DNA from: an uncultured Saprospiraceae bacterium
GTDB lineage: Bacteria; Bacteroidota; Bacteroidia; Chitinophagales; Saprospiraceae
Length of the DNA: 34,719 nucleotides
NCBI GenBank assembly: GCA_905480605.1
Contig: CAJQRD010000015.1
Location: 1-34,719 of the forward strand
Direction: 5' to 3'
The position numbers and the translations under genes are program-made. Positions 1 through 9,935 of this stretch are shown here, in pieces (position 1 is the stretch's first letter; each line of letters begins with the position of its first letter). Below the pieces are notes generated by a model, which saw nothing but the letters and a program-made list of their open reading frames with translations, did not search any database and had not been told where the DNA came from.

Positions 1-92
1 CTAGTTTTATTGCGATCTATTGTTTGGGTTTTTAATTCTTTTAATAACTCTTTTTTAGTCTCTTTTATAGTAATATTTAATTGCTTTCCCAT
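1..92 (-). CDS. N-terminal fragment, possible IS630-like transposase (cut by window edge)
   Basis: A leftward reading frame opens with ATG at 90-92 and stays open for 30 codons to the window edge. It begins MGKQLNITIKETKKELLKE and continues as a lysine- and leucine-rich, probably helical stretch ending near TIDRNKT. The length and flavour resemble the N-terminus of IS630-type or winged-helix transposases common in Bacteroidota, but no catalytic residue is inside the window. Any other small helical protein could look the same. The 184 bases between this start and the Smr gene are very AT-rich and show no terminal inverted repeat that I could pair. Confidence 0.35.
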   Translation of the reverse strand, partial: MGKQLNITIKETKKELLKELKTQTIDRNKT

Positions 93-276
93 CTTTAAAT
101 ATACATAAAATATATGGCAAATTATTTATTAATTGGTATAATAACACCCTTTGATATATAGACAAATCTTTTACAGATTACCCCTATTCGTTTTATAAAA
201 TAAAAGCATGTAATATATATATTGCGTTATTTTCAGCGATTTAACACCGATAGTGTTTTGTGTTTTTTTCTGATTA

Positions 277-780
277 TTAATACGGATTAAAAACAACTTC
301 TGTTGCTCCACCATTATTAATATCTCGAAAGCTAAACACCTTACTGTCTCCCTTTAATGTAGATTGTACAATTTGTTTAAGAACACCAGCTCCTTTTCCG
401 TGAATTATTACCACCAATGATTTATTAAGTGTTCTTGCTGAATCAAGATAATTCATAAAGGCTTTGACCTGTATATCAACAATACGTTCAGGAAGTCCAT
501 TTTCTAAAGAAGGTTTTAGCTTTTCGATATGTAAGTCAATAGAGTCGGAAAACTCTATAAAGCTCTGTTTTGTCTTTGGTTTTTCTTCACTGAAAAAAAC
601 CTGAGGGGCATTAGTCTTTATTTCATATAACTCCAGGTTTACTGCAGAAGCCAAATATATCTTGCCCTGTGACTTAATGCGTGCCTTTCCATTTTGATGA
701 ATACCTTCAAACGTACCTATCCTTCCCGAAGAAACTATCTTCACGCCATCACCTACCCATAATTCTTCTAGATTTATCAT
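277..780 (-). CDS. Smr/DUF2027 domain protein (MutS2 C-terminal-like)
   Basis: A small protein of 167 aa with an N-terminal beta-rich part (ELWVGDGVKIVSSGRIGTF, SH3/DUF2027-like) followed by a C-terminal Smr domain. The Smr hallmarks are visible: DLH at about residues 82-84 and HGKGAG at about 127-132. Smr domains are nucleases or nucleic-acid binders that occur alone or at the end of MutS2. The rest of MutS2 is absent, so this is the stand-alone type seen in Bacteroidota. The reading frame can be extended 15 codons upstream to 825, but that stretch (MWLLMNCFFFLTLL) would be a hydrophobic lead on a cytosolic domain. It also overlaps a good -7 box (787-794), so I place the start at the ATG at 778-780. 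The substrate is unknown. Confidence 0.8.
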   Translation of the reverse strand: MINLEELWVGDGVKIVSSGRIGTFEGIHQNGKARIKSQGKIYLASAVNLELYEIKTNAPQVFFSEEKPKTKQSFIEFSDSIDLHIEKLKPSLENGLPERIVDIQVKAFMNYLDSARTLNKSLVVIIHGKGAGVLKQIVQSTLKGDSKVFSFRDINNGGATEVVFNPY

Positions 781-786
781 TGACAA

Positions 787-794
787 CAAAGTTA
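787..794 (-). promoter_or_regulatory. Bacteroidota -7 box for the Smr gene
   Basis: On the minus strand these bases read TAACTTTG, a full match to the TAnnTTTG -7 element of the Bacteroidota primary sigma factor. Only six bases separate it from the ATG at 780, so the transcript would have almost no leader. A GTTG about 22 bases upstream could serve as the -33 element. The box lies inside the longer version of the ORF, which argues for the shorter start. Confidence 0.5.
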
Positions 795-875
795 GAAAGA
801 AAAAACAATTCATAAGCAACCACATTTTTTTGCATGATGATTTAGTATCTTAAACTTATGTGAAGCATCGAATAG

Positions 876-902
876 TTGTGTGAAACAATATTGCTAAATT
901 TG
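876..902 (+). promoter_or_regulatory. Bacteroidota-type promoter for the YdeI-like gene
   Basis: The -7 box TAAATTTG at 895-902 matches TAnnTTTG. A TTG at 876-878 sits 16 bases upstream in the position expected for the -33 element. The start codon at 919 follows 16 bases after the box. It lies back to back with the promoter of the Smr gene. Confidence 0.5.
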
Positions 903-918
903 AACCAACGTTTACTCT

Positions 919-1431
919 ATGGAAAAATTTAAGCCTCCAGTATTAAAGTTTAAAACCGGTCTGTGGTCATATGGCATTATCGTTCCACAAGAACCATATG
1001 ATCTATTAACCAAGGAGGGAAACAAACGTATTGTGTGTTCAATAAATAAACACAACTTATTCTATGCTGGGTTTATGCCCGATGGTAAAGGCCAGTGGTT
1101 TATAAAATTGAGTACGGAAAAAATGAAAGACTTTAACCTGGAGGTTGGAGAGGTCGTCAATGTAGAAATCAAAAGCGACACCAGTAAATACGGTATGGAA
1201 TTGCCGGATGAATTTGAGGAAGTTTTAATTCAAGATGTTGAAGGGTCTGACTACTTTGAAAAATTAACAGATGGCAAAAAGCGCAGTCTAATTTTTTTAA
1301 TTGCCAAAGTTAAAAACACTGATAAAAAAATAACCAAATCCCTAATTATTTTAGATCACCTGAAGGCGAATTCCGGCAAGTTAGATTTTAAATTACTGAA
1401 CGTTGCTTTCAAGGAGAATAATAGATTTTGA
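919..1431 (+). CDS. YdeI/OmpD-associated family protein with DUF1905 domain
   Basis: This 170-aa protein has a DUF1905-type beta domain in roughly its first 90 residues (KFKTGLWSYGIIVPQE, then GQWFIKLSTEKM). A C-terminal YdeI-like helical segment follows, where FEKLTDGKKRSLIFLIAKVK at about residues 114-133 is the usual signature. YdeI-like proteins have been linked to bacteriocin or peptide resistance and to heavy-metal stress in some bacteria, but their biochemistry is not settled. The start ATG sits 16 bases after a good -7 box. The next gene, an OsmC-like peroxidase, begins 18 bases after the stop, so the two are probably co-transcribed, which would fit a general stress role (inference). 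Confidence 0.75.
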   Translation: MEKFKPPVLKFKTGLWSYGIIVPQEPYDLLTKEGNKRIVCSINKHNLFYAGFMPDGKGQWFIKLSTEKMKDFNLEVGEVVNVEIKSDTSKYGMELPDEFEEVLIQDVEGSDYFEKLTDGKKRSLIFLIAKVKNTDKKITKSLIILDHLKANSGKLDFKLLNVAFKENNRF

Positions 1432-1449
1432 AGTACACTAAATAGTGAA

Positions 1450-1923
1450 ATGAAAAAACATCATTATCAAACCAAAATAATCTGGACAGGAAACGAAGGG
1501 AAGGGGACAAAAAATTATTCTGCATACAATAGAAACCATAGTATTTCAGCAAAAGGAAAATATGGTGAAATACTATCATCATCAGATCCTACATTCAACG
1601 GCGATAGGTCCAGATTCAACCCTGAAGAACTGTTTTTATCTTCTATTTCTTCTTGTCATATGTTGTGGTATTTGCACCTATGCTCAACGCATAAAATTAC
1701 TGTAATTGATTATGTTGACAATGCTTCTGGCACAATGGAGGAAAGTGAAAGTGGCTCAGGACAATTTACAGAAGTAACTCTAAACCCTATTGTAACTATT
1801 CTAGAGGACCATCTTGTTGAAAAAGCAAAAGAGCTGCACAAAAAGGCAAACCAAATATGCTTTATTGCCAACTCCGTAAATTTTAAAATTGGGCACTTGG
1901 GGGAAATTAAGGTTGAGGTGTAG
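1450..1923 (+). CDS. OsmC-family peroxiredoxin
   Basis: At 157 aa this has normal OsmC/Ohr-family size. The two redox cysteines of the family are present: C69 in SSISSCHMLWYL at the start of the long central helix, and C137 in ANQICFIANSVNF. The RFNPEELFLSS segment before the first cysteine is the typical family motif. Such proteins reduce organic hydroperoxides in the cytoplasm using dithiols such as lipoylated proteins. The sequence looks closer to the OsmC/YhfA branch than to Ohr, but I cannot settle the subfamily. It follows the YdeI-like gene by 18 bases on the same strand. Nothing in the next 130 bases resembles a strong terminator. Confidence 0.85.
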   Translation: MKKHHYQTKIIWTGNEGKGTKNYSAYNRNHSISAKGKYGEILSSSDPTFNGDRSRFNPEELFLSSISSCHMLWYLHLCSTHKITVIDYVDNASGTMEESESGSGQFTEVTLNPIVTILEDHLVEKAKELHKKANQICFIANSVNFKIGHLGEIKVEV

Positions 1924-2055
1924 ATCAATCATCAAAGCAACAATATAGTATTTCTTAAGACTTAACACTTATACTCAAATAGTATTAGTCTAAAATATAT
2001 TTCCAAAATACTGTTTACCTCTCCTCCAAAATTTCATGTATATAAAAGAACATAC

Positions 2056-3324
2056 ATGAAAGAGGAACTTCTACATCTGGTTTGGAAACTCAAGCGATTT
2101 AATTTACACAATTTGCTTACAACATCTGGGGATGTCATCAATATTGTAAATTTTGGAGTACACAATCATGATGCTGGACCAGACTTTTTAAATGCTACCG
2201 TTAAAATTGGAAACCAAACATGGGTTGGTCATGTGGAAATGCATACCTCCGCTTCAGAATGGATAAGTCATAAACATCAATTTGACCCCGCTTATAACAG
2301 TGTTATACTTCATGTCGTTTATGAAAACAATGCCATTGTCAAAACACAAAGTGGTCAAACAATGCCTACCTTAATTTTAAAAGATCGCATTGAAGAATCC
2401 TTAATCACTGATTACCAAAGGCTCTTACTAAATCCAGATTGGGTGCCCTGTGCCAATCTAATTCATAAGGCAAACGCATTCAAAGTAAATATGTTTTTGG
2501 AACGCCTTTTAATTGAACGATTGGAGTCAAAGTGTCACCCGATTCTAAACTATTTAAAAGCATCAAAAAATGATTGGGAGTATGTTTGTTACAAAATGAT
2601 CCTAAAGTACTTTGGGTTAAAGGTGAACGGTGACGCATTTGAAGCCCTTAGCGAAAAGCTCCCACACAGTCTATTGATAAAGTATCACACCCAAAAGGTA
2701 CAGAGTGAGGCTATTTTAATGGGTCAGGCTGGATTGCTTCATAAAACACCAGACAAATACACGCTTAAACTCAAAAAAGAATACGAATTCATGCAAAAAA
2801 AACACAACTTACAACCAATGACGGGCGTAGAGTGGCGCTTTGCAAGAATGCGACCTTCCAATTTTCCAACACTGAGAATCGTACAAGTAGCTGCACTTTA
2901 TCATAAGACTCCAAAGATTTTCAACCAATTGATTTCTCAACCCTCAATTAAGAAATTCAAGGAGATTCTTGCCGTTACATTATCTGAGTACTGGAACAAA
3001 CATTACATTCCTGGCCGGCCCTCAAAGCCAAAAGTCAAGAATTTAGGAGCTCAAGCTACCAGGCTTATTATAATAAATGCATTTATTCCCCTCATCTTTA
3101 CATATGGGATGACTAAGGGCGATCAAAAGTATAAAGACATTGCTGTAAATTTATACCGTCAACTTCCAAAGGAAAAAAACGTTATTATTGATAATTGGAA
3201 AAATTTGGGTATAAACGCCGTATCTGCAGCAGAAACTCAGGCTTTAATCCAATTAAAAATGCAATATTGTAATCTTCATAAATGTTTGAACTGTCATATT
3301 GGTCAGGATATCTTATTTAAATGA
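2056..3324 (+). CDS. DUF2851 family protein
   Basis: This 422-aa protein matches what I know of the DUF2851 family, which is nearly confined to Bacteroidota and has no assigned function. Signature stretches include FGVHNHDAGPDFLNATVKIG and WVGHVEMHTSASEW near the N-terminus. PDWVPCANLI follows at about residue 128, and GVEWRFARMRPSNFPTLRI lies near the middle. The N-terminal part, with D and H residues in a GHVEMH context, resembles a metal-dependent nuclease-like fold, but this is inference. The C-terminus carries C-x4-C-x2-C (YCNLHKCLNC), a possible metal or Fe-S site. It overlaps lpxK by 4 nt, implying translational coupling, and is probably the first gene of the lpxK-Wzi-metH operon. Confidence 0.85.
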   Translation: MKEELLHLVWKLKRFNLHNLLTTSGDVINIVNFGVHNHDAGPDFLNATVKIGNQTWVGHVEMHTSASEWISHKHQFDPAYNSVILHVVYENNAIVKTQSGQTMPTLILKDRIEESLITDYQRLLLNPDWVPCANLIHKANAFKVNMFLERLLIERLESKCHPILNYLKASKNDWEYVCYKMILKYFGLKVNGDAFEALSEKLPHSLLIKYHTQKVQSEAILMGQAGLLHKTPDKYTLKLKKEYEFMQKKHNLQPMTGVEWRFARMRPSNFPTLRIVQVAALYHKTPKIFNQLISQPSIKKFKEILAVTLSEYWNKHYIPGRPSKPKVKNLGAQATRLIIINAFIPLIFTYGMTKGDQKYKDIAVNLYRQLPKEKNVIIDNWKNLGINAVSAAETQALIQLKMQYCNLHKCLNCHIGQDILFK

Positions 3325-4385
3325 AAAAAAACTGGTTCGCGATTATATTACTTTCTCCTTTTTCACTGCTCTTTGCAGGATTAATTACTCTGCGTAATAT
3401 CTTTTATGAAACTGGTCTATTAAAGGCCACGAGCTTTAACCTTCCTATTATAAATGTAGGAAACCTCTCCGTTGGGGGTACAGGTAAAACGCCTCATATC
3501 GAGCATCTAATTCGCTTACTTTCTCCATATATAAATGTGGCCACCTTAAGTCGGGGTTACAAGCGAAAAAGCAAAGGGTTTAGGTTGATAAGTACCAGAG
3601 ATAACGCAAAAGAAAGCGGAGATGAACCCTTGCAGTTTAAGACAAAATATCCTAACATTCCAGTTGCTGTGTCTGAAAGCCGAAATATTGGTATTCCATT
3701 ATTGGTTAAACATCACCCCGAGGTCGAAACCATACTTTTGGATGATGCCTTTCAACACAGATCTGTAGTACCTGGGTTAAATATATTGCTAACGGAGCAA
3801 AATAATCTTTTCACAGATGACTTTTTGATGCCTGCTGGACGGTTGAGAGAACCTCGCATTTCCTATGAAAGAGCAAATGTCATTATTGTTACAAAGTGTA
3901 ATGATGATATAACGGTTGAGGACATGGAAAAAATTAAAACGAAAATCAATCCACTACCATTTCAAAAACTATTCTATTCAAAATACAAATATGGGCCGCC
4001 GTATTATATTTTTGACAATTCAATCAAAGTTAATCTTGCTGAAGACCATAGGGTCGTTTTAATCTCTGGAATTGCCAATGTTCAGTATCTGTTATCTTAC
4101 CTAGAGAAAAAAGCAACAATTGAAAATATAGTTAAATACGAAGATCATCACTATTTTACTTCTATTGAATTAGAGTATTTCAAAAAAATGTATGACCAAA
4201 GTGCCGACAATACTCTATTTTTAACAACAGAAAAAGACGCTATGAGGTTGGCATTGCACAAAGATTATCTTGTTGCTAACAAAATTCCAGTTTTTGCTCT
4301 TCCAATAGAAGTTGATTTTCTAAATGGAGAAGGCAAGCAATTTGATGAATATGTAAAAAGCTTTCTGCATCAATTTAAGTCATGA
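3321..4385 (+). CDS. lpxK: Tetraacyldisaccharide 4'-kinase
   Basis: LpxK phosphorylates the 4' position of the tetraacyldisaccharide-1-phosphate lipid A precursor at the inner face of the cytoplasmic membrane. The 354-aa length is normal. An N-terminal hydrophobic helix (residues about 5-25) would anchor it. It is followed by the P-loop VGNLSVGGTGKTPH (about 46-59), SRGYKRKSKG (78-86), the conserved DDAFQHR (141-147) and TTEKDAMRL near the C-terminus. All active-site motifs appear intact. The ATGA overlaps on both sides (with the DUF2851 gene upstream and the Wzi-like gene downstream) indicate a coupled operon. Its presence implies a conventional lipid A pathway and an outer membrane. Confidence 0.95.
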   Translation: MKKNWFAIILLSPFSLLFAGLITLRNIFYETGLLKATSFNLPIINVGNLSVGGTGKTPHIEHLIRLLSPYINVATLSRGYKRKSKGFRLISTRDNAKESGDEPLQFKTKYPNIPVAVSESRNIGIPLLVKHHPEVETILLDDAFQHRSVVPGLNILLTEQNNLFTDDFLMPAGRLREPRISYERANVIIVTKCNDDITVEDMEKIKTKINPLPFQKLFYSKYKYGPPYYIFDNSIKVNLAEDHRVVLISGIANVQYLLSYLEKKATIENIVKYEDHHYFTSIELEYFKKMYDQSADNTLFLTTEKDAMRLALHKDYLVANKIPVFALPIEVDFLNGEGKQFDEYVKSFLHQFKS

Positions 4386-6079
4386 TAATAAATCATTTGA
4401 AAATAATTCTTGGTTTTATTTTAGGTCTATTCTGTTGTTCTGTATATGGACAAATGCAATACCTTAACAATGATGACAATGCCCTCCACCTCATTGAAAG
4501 GTATCAACACCTATACAAAGCAGACTCTGTTCGTCATACCAGTTTTAAAAACATAAGAAGGCATGATGTCAAAAGAATACTAAACGAAAGTCATAACTGG
4601 GCGATATCAAGTCATGATGACTTTAACAGGTCACACGTTGACAATACTTTATATTTTAGTAATGATATATTTGTTAATGCACAGAAGGGCCTTTGGAATA
4701 CTTTTTACAAAAACAAAGCCCACTTGTTTGAAGTAAACAATTCTGATTTTAAGTTGACCATCAACCCTATACTCAATGTGCAGTTTGGTCGTGATTCTAA
4801 ATCTGAAAGCACTGTTTTTCTAAACATGCGAGGGTTGGAACTTTGGGGAGAAATAGATCAAAACCTCTATTTTTATTCCTCTTTTTTTGAGCATCAGTCT
4901 AGCTTTTTTAATTATATAAATCCGTTTATAGACAAGTACAAAAGCATTCCCGGCCAAGGAAACTACAAACCATTCAACAGCAAATTATTCAACTCTGAAA
5001 ACAGTTTTGATTATGCCAATACTCAAGCTTATTTAGGGTTTAAAATTACTAAACATAGCCACTTAGAACTTGGGCATGGTCGTCACTTTATCGGTAACGG
5101 TATGCGGTCATTGCTGTTGAGCGACTTCGCTAATAATTATTTTTATTTGAAACTGGGTTTTCGAATTTGGAAAATTCAATACCAAACCATCTTCGCCGAA
5201 CTTAACAATGGTTCTTCAAGATCGACTCTTGGGGATGTTTTATTGCCAAAGAAATATATGGCAACACACTATCTTAGCTTTAAGGTTTCTCCTAAGTTAG
5301 AATTTGGGTTTTTTGAATCTGTAGTCTTTTCTAGAGAAGATCACTTCGAGTTTCAATATCTAAATCCAGTAATTTTATACAGAACTGTTGAGTTTTCTCT
5401 TGATAGCCCAGACAATGTTCTCATTGGTTTTAATGCCAATTGGCAAGCTTTACCTAAAACTTCCTTTTATGTTCAATTAATTTTGGATGAGTTTAGAACA
5501 AGTGAGCTGTTTTCTGGAAATGGTTGGTGGGGAAATAAGTTAGGATATCAAATTGGTATGAAATATTTTGACTTATTTGACATTAAAACATTAGATCTAC
5601 AACTGGAATATAATAGTGTAAGACCTTATACTTATTCACATAACCAAACAAGTGAAACCTTTCCCGATCTGTCCACTTCTAGTTACAGTCACAACAATCA
5701 ACCTTTAGCACACCCCTTAGGGGCTAACTTTAGTGAAGTTATATTTAAGTTAAGATACCACCCAGTTTCAAAATTTGTTATAATTGCACGTTATCTTCAC
5801 AGTAGAATCGGTAAAGATATTAATTCTAATTTTGGATCTGATATATTAATAACGAATACGTTAAGAGAATCCAATTTTAACAACCAATTACATCAAGGTG
5901 CAAAAAGCAACATTTCACACATTGATGTATCGTTAAGTTATGAATTATTTCAAAACCTATTCATAGATGGTTTTATAAAAATGAGAACTGATAAAAATGT
6001 TGTTTTGGGAGATACCAACACTTCATTTATAGGAACAGGCTTTCGGTACAATATTAACAATAAGCAAATTGACTATTAA
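4382..6079 (+). CDS. Capsule-assembly Wzi-family outer-membrane protein
   Basis: This is a 565-aa predicted exported beta-barrel. The N-terminus is a signal peptide (hydrophobic to about residue 21, then VYGQ), with cleavage likely after G23. The CC pair in the signal does not form a convincing lipobox. The body has alternating aromatic strands and the Wzi-like elements [24 protein letters not shown] and [13 protein letters not shown]. Wzi proteins help attach or assemble surface polysaccharide at the outer membrane. In gliding Bacteroidota, related proteins have been annotated RemB, but I cannot tell which applies here. It overlaps lpxK by 4 nt, and its stop overlaps the metH start by 1 nt (TAATG). 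Confidence 0.75.
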   Translation: MIINHLKIILGFILGLFCCSVYGQMQYLNNDDNALHLIERYQHLYKADSVRHTSFKNIRRHDVKRILNESHNWAISSHDDFNRSHVDNTLYFSNDIFVNAQKGLWNTFYKNKAHLFEVNNSDFKLTINPILNVQFGRDSKSESTVFLNMRGLELWGEIDQNLYFYSSFFEHQSSFFNYINPFIDKYKSIPGQGNYKPFNSKLFNSENSFDYANTQAYLGFKITKHSHLELGHGRHFIGNGMRSLLLSDFANNYFYLKLGFRIWKIQYQTIFAELNNGSSRSTLGDVLLPKKYMATHYLSFKVSPKLEFGFFESVVFSREDHFEFQYLNPVILYRTVEFSLDSPDNVLIGFNANWQALPKTSFYVQLILDEFRTSELFSGNGWWGNKLGYQIGMKYFDLFDIKTLDLQLEYNSVRPYTYSHNQTSETFPDLSTSSYSHNNQPLAHPLGANFSEVIFKLRYHPVSKFVIIARYLHSRIGKDINSNFGSDILITNTLRESNFNNQLHQGAKSNISHIDVSLSYELFQNLFIDGFIKMRTDKNVVLGDTNTSFIGTGFRYNINNKQIDY

Positions 6080-9000
6080 TGACACAATTAGAAAAACTAA
6101 CGCAGGAGAGGATTTTAGTATTAGACGGTGCTATGGGAACAATGATCCAGGAATACAAACTGGAAGAAGTGGACTATAGGGGTGAGAGATTCAAAGATGT
6201 TACACAAGATCTAAAAGGAAATAATGACTTGTTGTCAATAACAAAGCCTGAGATTATAAAAGCGATTCATAAAGAATACCTTAAAGCAGGGTCAGACATT
6301 ATTGAAACAAATACATTTAATGCCAATACTATATCTCAAGAAGACTACAATCTTTCTGAACTAACATATGAGTTAAATTTTGCTTCTGCAAAGATTGCCA
6401 AGGAAGCTTGTGTAGAGTTCTCCCAGATAAACCCAGATAAACCCCGTTTTGTTGCAGGAGCAATTGGTCCCACGAACAAAACGGCTTCACTTTCTCCTGA
6501 TGTAAATAACCCAGGATACAGAGGTGTCAGTTTCGACGAATTGGTAGATGCCTATTATACACAATGTGAGGGCTTAATTGATGGTGGCTCAGATATGATT
6601 CTGATAGAAACAATTTTTGATACTCTAAATGCAAAAGCCGCAATTTTTGCCACTGAAAAATGCTTTGAAGACAAAGGTGTTAAGTTGCCAATCATGATCT
6701 CTGGTACAATTACAGATGCAAGTGGTCGAACATTAAGTGGACAAACAGCAGAAGCATTTTGGATTTCAATATCACATGCTAAACCCTTTAGTGTTGGCTT
6801 TAATTGTGCTTTAGGAGCTAAAGAAATGAGGCCACACTTGGTTTCTATTTCGAAAATGGCAGATTGTAATGTCAGCGCATACCCAAATGCTGGTTTGCCA
6901 AACGAGCTTGGTGAATATGATCAGGACTCAGAGGAAATGAAGTCCTATATCCGAGAGTTTGCCAGCAGTGGTCTTGTCAATATTATTGGAGGATGTTGTG
7001 GAACCAGTCCAGATCACATAAGGGCCATGAGTGAGGCCGTAGTTGGCATAACTCCTAGAAAAATTCAAACCCCAGACCCACTAACTCAATACTCTGGTCT
7101 CGAACCACTTATTGTAAGAGACAGTATGAACTTTATCAATATTGGTGAACGAACAAATGTAACGGGTTCTAAAAAGTTTGCACGACTTATCAGAGATAAA
7201 AAATACCAAGAAGCGACTTCTGTTGCCCTACAACAAGTAGAGGGTGGAGCACAAATTATCGATGTCAACATGGATGATGGCTTACTTGACGCTAAAGAAG
7301 AAATGCGTAATTTTCTAAATATGATTATGTCAGAACCTGATATAGCGAAGTTACCAGTAATGATAGATTCGTCAAAATTTGATGTAATTGTTGAAGGTCT
7401 GAAGTGCGTTCAGGGTAAGTGCATTGTCAATTCTATTTCGTTAAAAGAAGGAGAAGATTCTTTTAGAGAACAAGCCAAACTTATAAGGCGTTTTGGTGCA
7501 TCAGTTGTTGTAATGGCATTTGATGAAAAAGGTCAGGCTGATACAATTGAGAGAAAAGTCACTATTTGCCAAAGGGCATATAATATATTAGTTAATGAAT
7601 TAAACTATAAACCTCAAGATATTATTTTTGATCCCAATATATTTGCAGTAGCTACAGGTATTGATGAACATAATAAGTATGCTATAAACTTTATAGAAGC
7701 AACTAGACAAATTAAAGAAAACTGTCCTGGCGCCTTGGTTTCAGGTGGTGTAAGTAATATTTCATTTTCATTTAGAGGAAACAATGCCGTTAGAGAAGCT
7801 ATGCACTCAGCGTTCCTTTACCATGCAATAAAGGCAGGAATGGATATGGGAATTGTCAATGCGGGAATGATGGAAATATATGCAGATATACCCAAAGACT
7901 TGCTTGATCTGGTTGAAGATGTCTTATTTGATAAAAACGCAAATGCTACTGAAGCATTAACGGATTATGCTGCTCGTGTAAAAGGCGGTGGCAAGGTTTT
8001 AGAAAGAAACCTTGAATGGAGGGATGCCCCTGTTGAAAAAAGAATAGAACATGCACTGGTCAAGGGAATCACTGAATATATCATAGAAGACACCGAAGAA
8101 GTTCGAAAGAACTTCAAAAAAAGTATTGAAGTTATTGAAGGTCCATTAATGGATGGAATGAACGTTGTTGGTGATCTATTTGGTGAAGGAAAAATGTTCC
8201 TTCCTCAAGTAGTAAAATCAGCTCGTGTAATGAAAAAGTCTGTAGCATATTTAACACCTTTTATTGAAGCAGAAAAAAGCAGCACCGATAGAAGCAGCAA
8301 GGGTAAAATCCTAATGGCTACAGTAAAGGGTGATGTACACGATATTGGTAAAAACATTGTTGGTGTTGTCTTGGCTTGTAACAACTTTGAAATTATAGAT
8401 CTAGGTGTTATGGTCTCTGCTGAAAAAATTATATCCACAGCAATAGCGGAAGAAGTTGATGTGATTGGGCTAAGTGGCTTAATCACTCCTTCACTAGATG
8501 AAATGGTGTATGTTGCCAAAGAGTTAGAACGTCAAAACCTTAAGTTTCCTCTTCTTATTGGAGGAGCAACTACCTCAAAAATTCATACCGCTCTTAAAGT
8601 TGAACCTCATTACTCTGGTCCTGTTATTCACGTTTTAGATGCTTCAAAAAGTGTAGGTGTCTGCTCTAAAATTTTGAGCCAAGAAGAAGGAGTGGCCACT
8701 GCCTTCAAGGAAGGAATAACTAAAGAATATGAAGAGGTAAGAATCAGGCGAGCTAAAAGTCAAAGAGTTAAAGAGGCCGTTAATATTTTAACAGCAAGAG
8801 AGAATAAGTTTAAAATAGATTGGAAAAACAATCCATCCCCACAACCAAAATTTACAGGTGTAAAGTATTTCAATGACTTTTCTATTGAAGAGCTCCTTCC
8901 TTATATAGACTGGACACCATTTTTTACCAGCTGGCAACTTAAGGGAAAGTACCCTGCAATTTTAGACCATGAAATTGTAGGTGAAACAGCTAAAAATCTA

Positions 9001-9738
9001 TTTGCCGATGCACAGAGCATGTTGCGCCGAATCATAGATGAAAAATGGTTGAAAGCGAAAGCCGCGTTTGGAATTTTTCCTGCCGAAAGCACAGAGCAAG
9101 ATTCTATATTAGCACATCATGACGATAAGACTTTTGAATTGTTTCACTTAAGGCAACAAACTAAAAAAGCTAAAGGGTTACCTCTTTATTCATTATCTGA
9201 CTTTATTGCCCCTGCTGGTGAAAAACAAGATCACATTGGTGCTTTTGCAGTTACAACTGGAATTGGAATTGAAAAGTGGGTAAAGCGTTTTGAAGACAGT
9301 CATGACGATTATTCCGCAATTCTCTTAAAATCCCTTGCTGATAGATTGGCTGAAGCATTTGCTGAATGTCTGCATAAAAAAGTCAGAACAGAATATTGGG
9401 GTTACAGTATTAACGAATCGCTTACCAATGATGAATTAATCAAAGAAAAATATGAAGGCATAAGGCCTGCGCCTGGATATCCTGCTTGTCCAGAGCATTC
9501 CGAAAAGGAAACTCTTTTCAAAATATTGGACGTACAAAACAATGTTAACATCAGCCTTACCGAATCGTTTGCAATGTATCCCGCCTCATCAGTTAGTGGT
9601 TGGTATTTTGCACATCCAGAAAGTAAGTATTTCCCCGTTAATTTTGTAGGCCAAGACCAAGCTGTAGATTATGCCAAAAGAAAAAACATTTCACTGGAAG
9701 CTTCAGAAAAGTTATTGGTCTCTTTACTTAATAAATAG
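6079..9738 (+). CDS. metH: Cobalamin-dependent methionine synthase
   Basis: MetH moves a methyl group from 5-methyltetrahydrofolate to homocysteine through methylcobalamin. At 1219 aa it is full length (the E. coli enzyme is 1227) and all four modules are visible. The homocysteine domain (about 1-325) has the zinc cysteines C243 (FNCALG) and C306/C307 (GGCCGTSP). The pterin domain (about 345-610) contains [18 protein letters not shown]. The cap and B12 domain has the cobalt-ligating H754 in GDVHDIGKN. The C-terminal SAM reactivation domain has R1129[13 protein letters not shown]. The start overlaps the preceding stop as TAATG, so translation is probably coupled. There is no leader for a cobalamin riboswitch at this gene. 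A strong terminator follows. Confidence 0.97.
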   Translation: MTQLEKLTQERILVLDGAMGTMIQEYKLEEVDYRGERFKDVTQDLKGNNDLLSITKPEIIKAIHKEYLKAGSDIIETNTFNANTISQEDYNLSELTYELNFASAKIAKEACVEFSQINPDKPRFVAGAIGPTNKTASLSPDVNNPGYRGVSFDELVDAYYTQCEGLIDGGSDMILIETIFDTLNAKAAIFATEKCFEDKGVKLPIMISGTITDASGRTLSGQTAEAFWISISHAKPFSVGFNCALGAKEMRPHLVSISKMADCNVSAYPNAGLPNELGEYDQDSEEMKSYIREFASSGLVNIIGGCCGTSPDHIRAMSEAVVGITPRKIQTPDPLTQYSGLEPLIVRDSMNFINIGERTNVTGSKKFARLIRDKKYQEATSVALQQVEGGAQIIDVNMDDGLLDAKEEMRNFLNMIMSEPDIAKLPVMIDSSKFDVIVEGLKCVQGKCIVNSISLKEGEDSFREQAKLIRRFGASVVVMAFDEKGQADTIERKVTICQRAYNILVNELNYKPQDIIFDPNIFAVATGIDEHNKYAINFIEATRQIKENCPGALVSGGVSNISFSFRGNNAVREAMHSAFLYHAIKAGMDMGIVNAGMMEIYADIPKDLLDLVEDVLFDKNANATEALTDYAARVKGGGKVLERNLEWRDAPVEKRIEHALVKGITEYIIEDTEEVRKNFKKSIEVIEGPLMDGMNVVGDLFGEGKMFLPQVVKSARVMKKSVAYLTPFIEAEKSSTDRSSKGKILMATVKGDVHDIGKNIVGVVLACNNFEIIDLGVMVSAEKIISTAIAEEVDVIGLSGLITPSLDEMVYVAKELERQNLKFPLLIGGATTSKIHTALKVEPHYSGPVIHVLDASKSVGVCSKILSQEEGVATAFKEGITKEYEEVRIRRAKSQRVKEAVNILTARENKFKIDWKNNPSPQPKFTGVKYFNDFSIEELLPYIDWTPFFTSWQLKGKYPAILDHEIVGETAKNLFADAQSMLRRIIDEKWLKAKAAFGIFPAESTEQDSILAHHDDKTFELFHLRQQTKKAKGLPLYSLSDFIAPAGEKQDHIGAFAVTTGIGIEKWVKRFEDSHDDYSAILLKSLADRLAEAFAECLHKKVRTEYWGYSINESLTNDELIKEKYEGIRPAPGYPACPEHSEKETLFKILDVQNNVNISLTESFAMYPASSVSGWYFAHPESKYFPVNFVGQDQAVDYAKRKNISLEASEKLLVSLLNK

Positions 9739-9790
9739 TAAAAACCTAGAAGGGACTATTGGTCAGTTTTTGACTAGGTGTTTTTGATTG

Positions 9791-9830
9791 AAAAAGCTGC
9801 GTTTTGACTGAACCAAAACGCAGCTTTTTT
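9791..9830 (+). terminator. Rho-independent terminator after metH
   Basis: A 16-bp stem pairs 9791-9806 with 9814-9829 around a 7-base loop (ACTGAAC). The stem core is GCTGCGTTTTG, and it ends in a run of T. The A-tract at the 5' foot means it could also act on leftward transcription. A weaker imperfect hairpin (ACCTAG/CTAGGT arms, 9744-9779) precedes it. Together they close the DUF2851-lpxK-Wzi-metH operon and isolate the polysaccharide cluster. Confidence 0.9.
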
Positions 9831-9923
9831 ATGTATTGATATTCAGTGCAATTTATTACGTTTATAATATTCTTCTATAATCCTTTCTTTTCTACTTAAT
9901 AATAAGCAATCATTATTTTTAAC

Positions 9924-9931
9924 TAAATTTG
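9924..9931 (+). promoter_or_regulatory. -7 box for the polysaccharide cluster
   Basis: The bases read TAAATTTG, a full TAnnTTTG match. Only four bases (AGGC) lie between the box and the ATG at 9936, so transcription would begin at or near the start codon. No good TTG-type -33 element is visible. It sits about 90 bases after the metH terminator, supporting a separate transcription unit. Confidence 0.5.
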
Positions 9932-9935
9932 AGGC

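Noticed and set aside
243-257. Hairpin AACAC/GTGTT as terminator of the Smr gene
   Set aside because: The stem is only 5 bp and its T-run lies on the plus strand, the wrong side for a leftward gene.
4382-4460. Lipoprotein signal in the Wzi-like protein
   Set aside because: The CC in GLFCCSVYG lacks a proper lipobox; a standard signal peptidase I site after VYG fits better.
5980-6079. Cobalamin riboswitch in front of metH
   Set aside because: The metH start overlaps the previous stop, so there is no untranslated leader to hold one.
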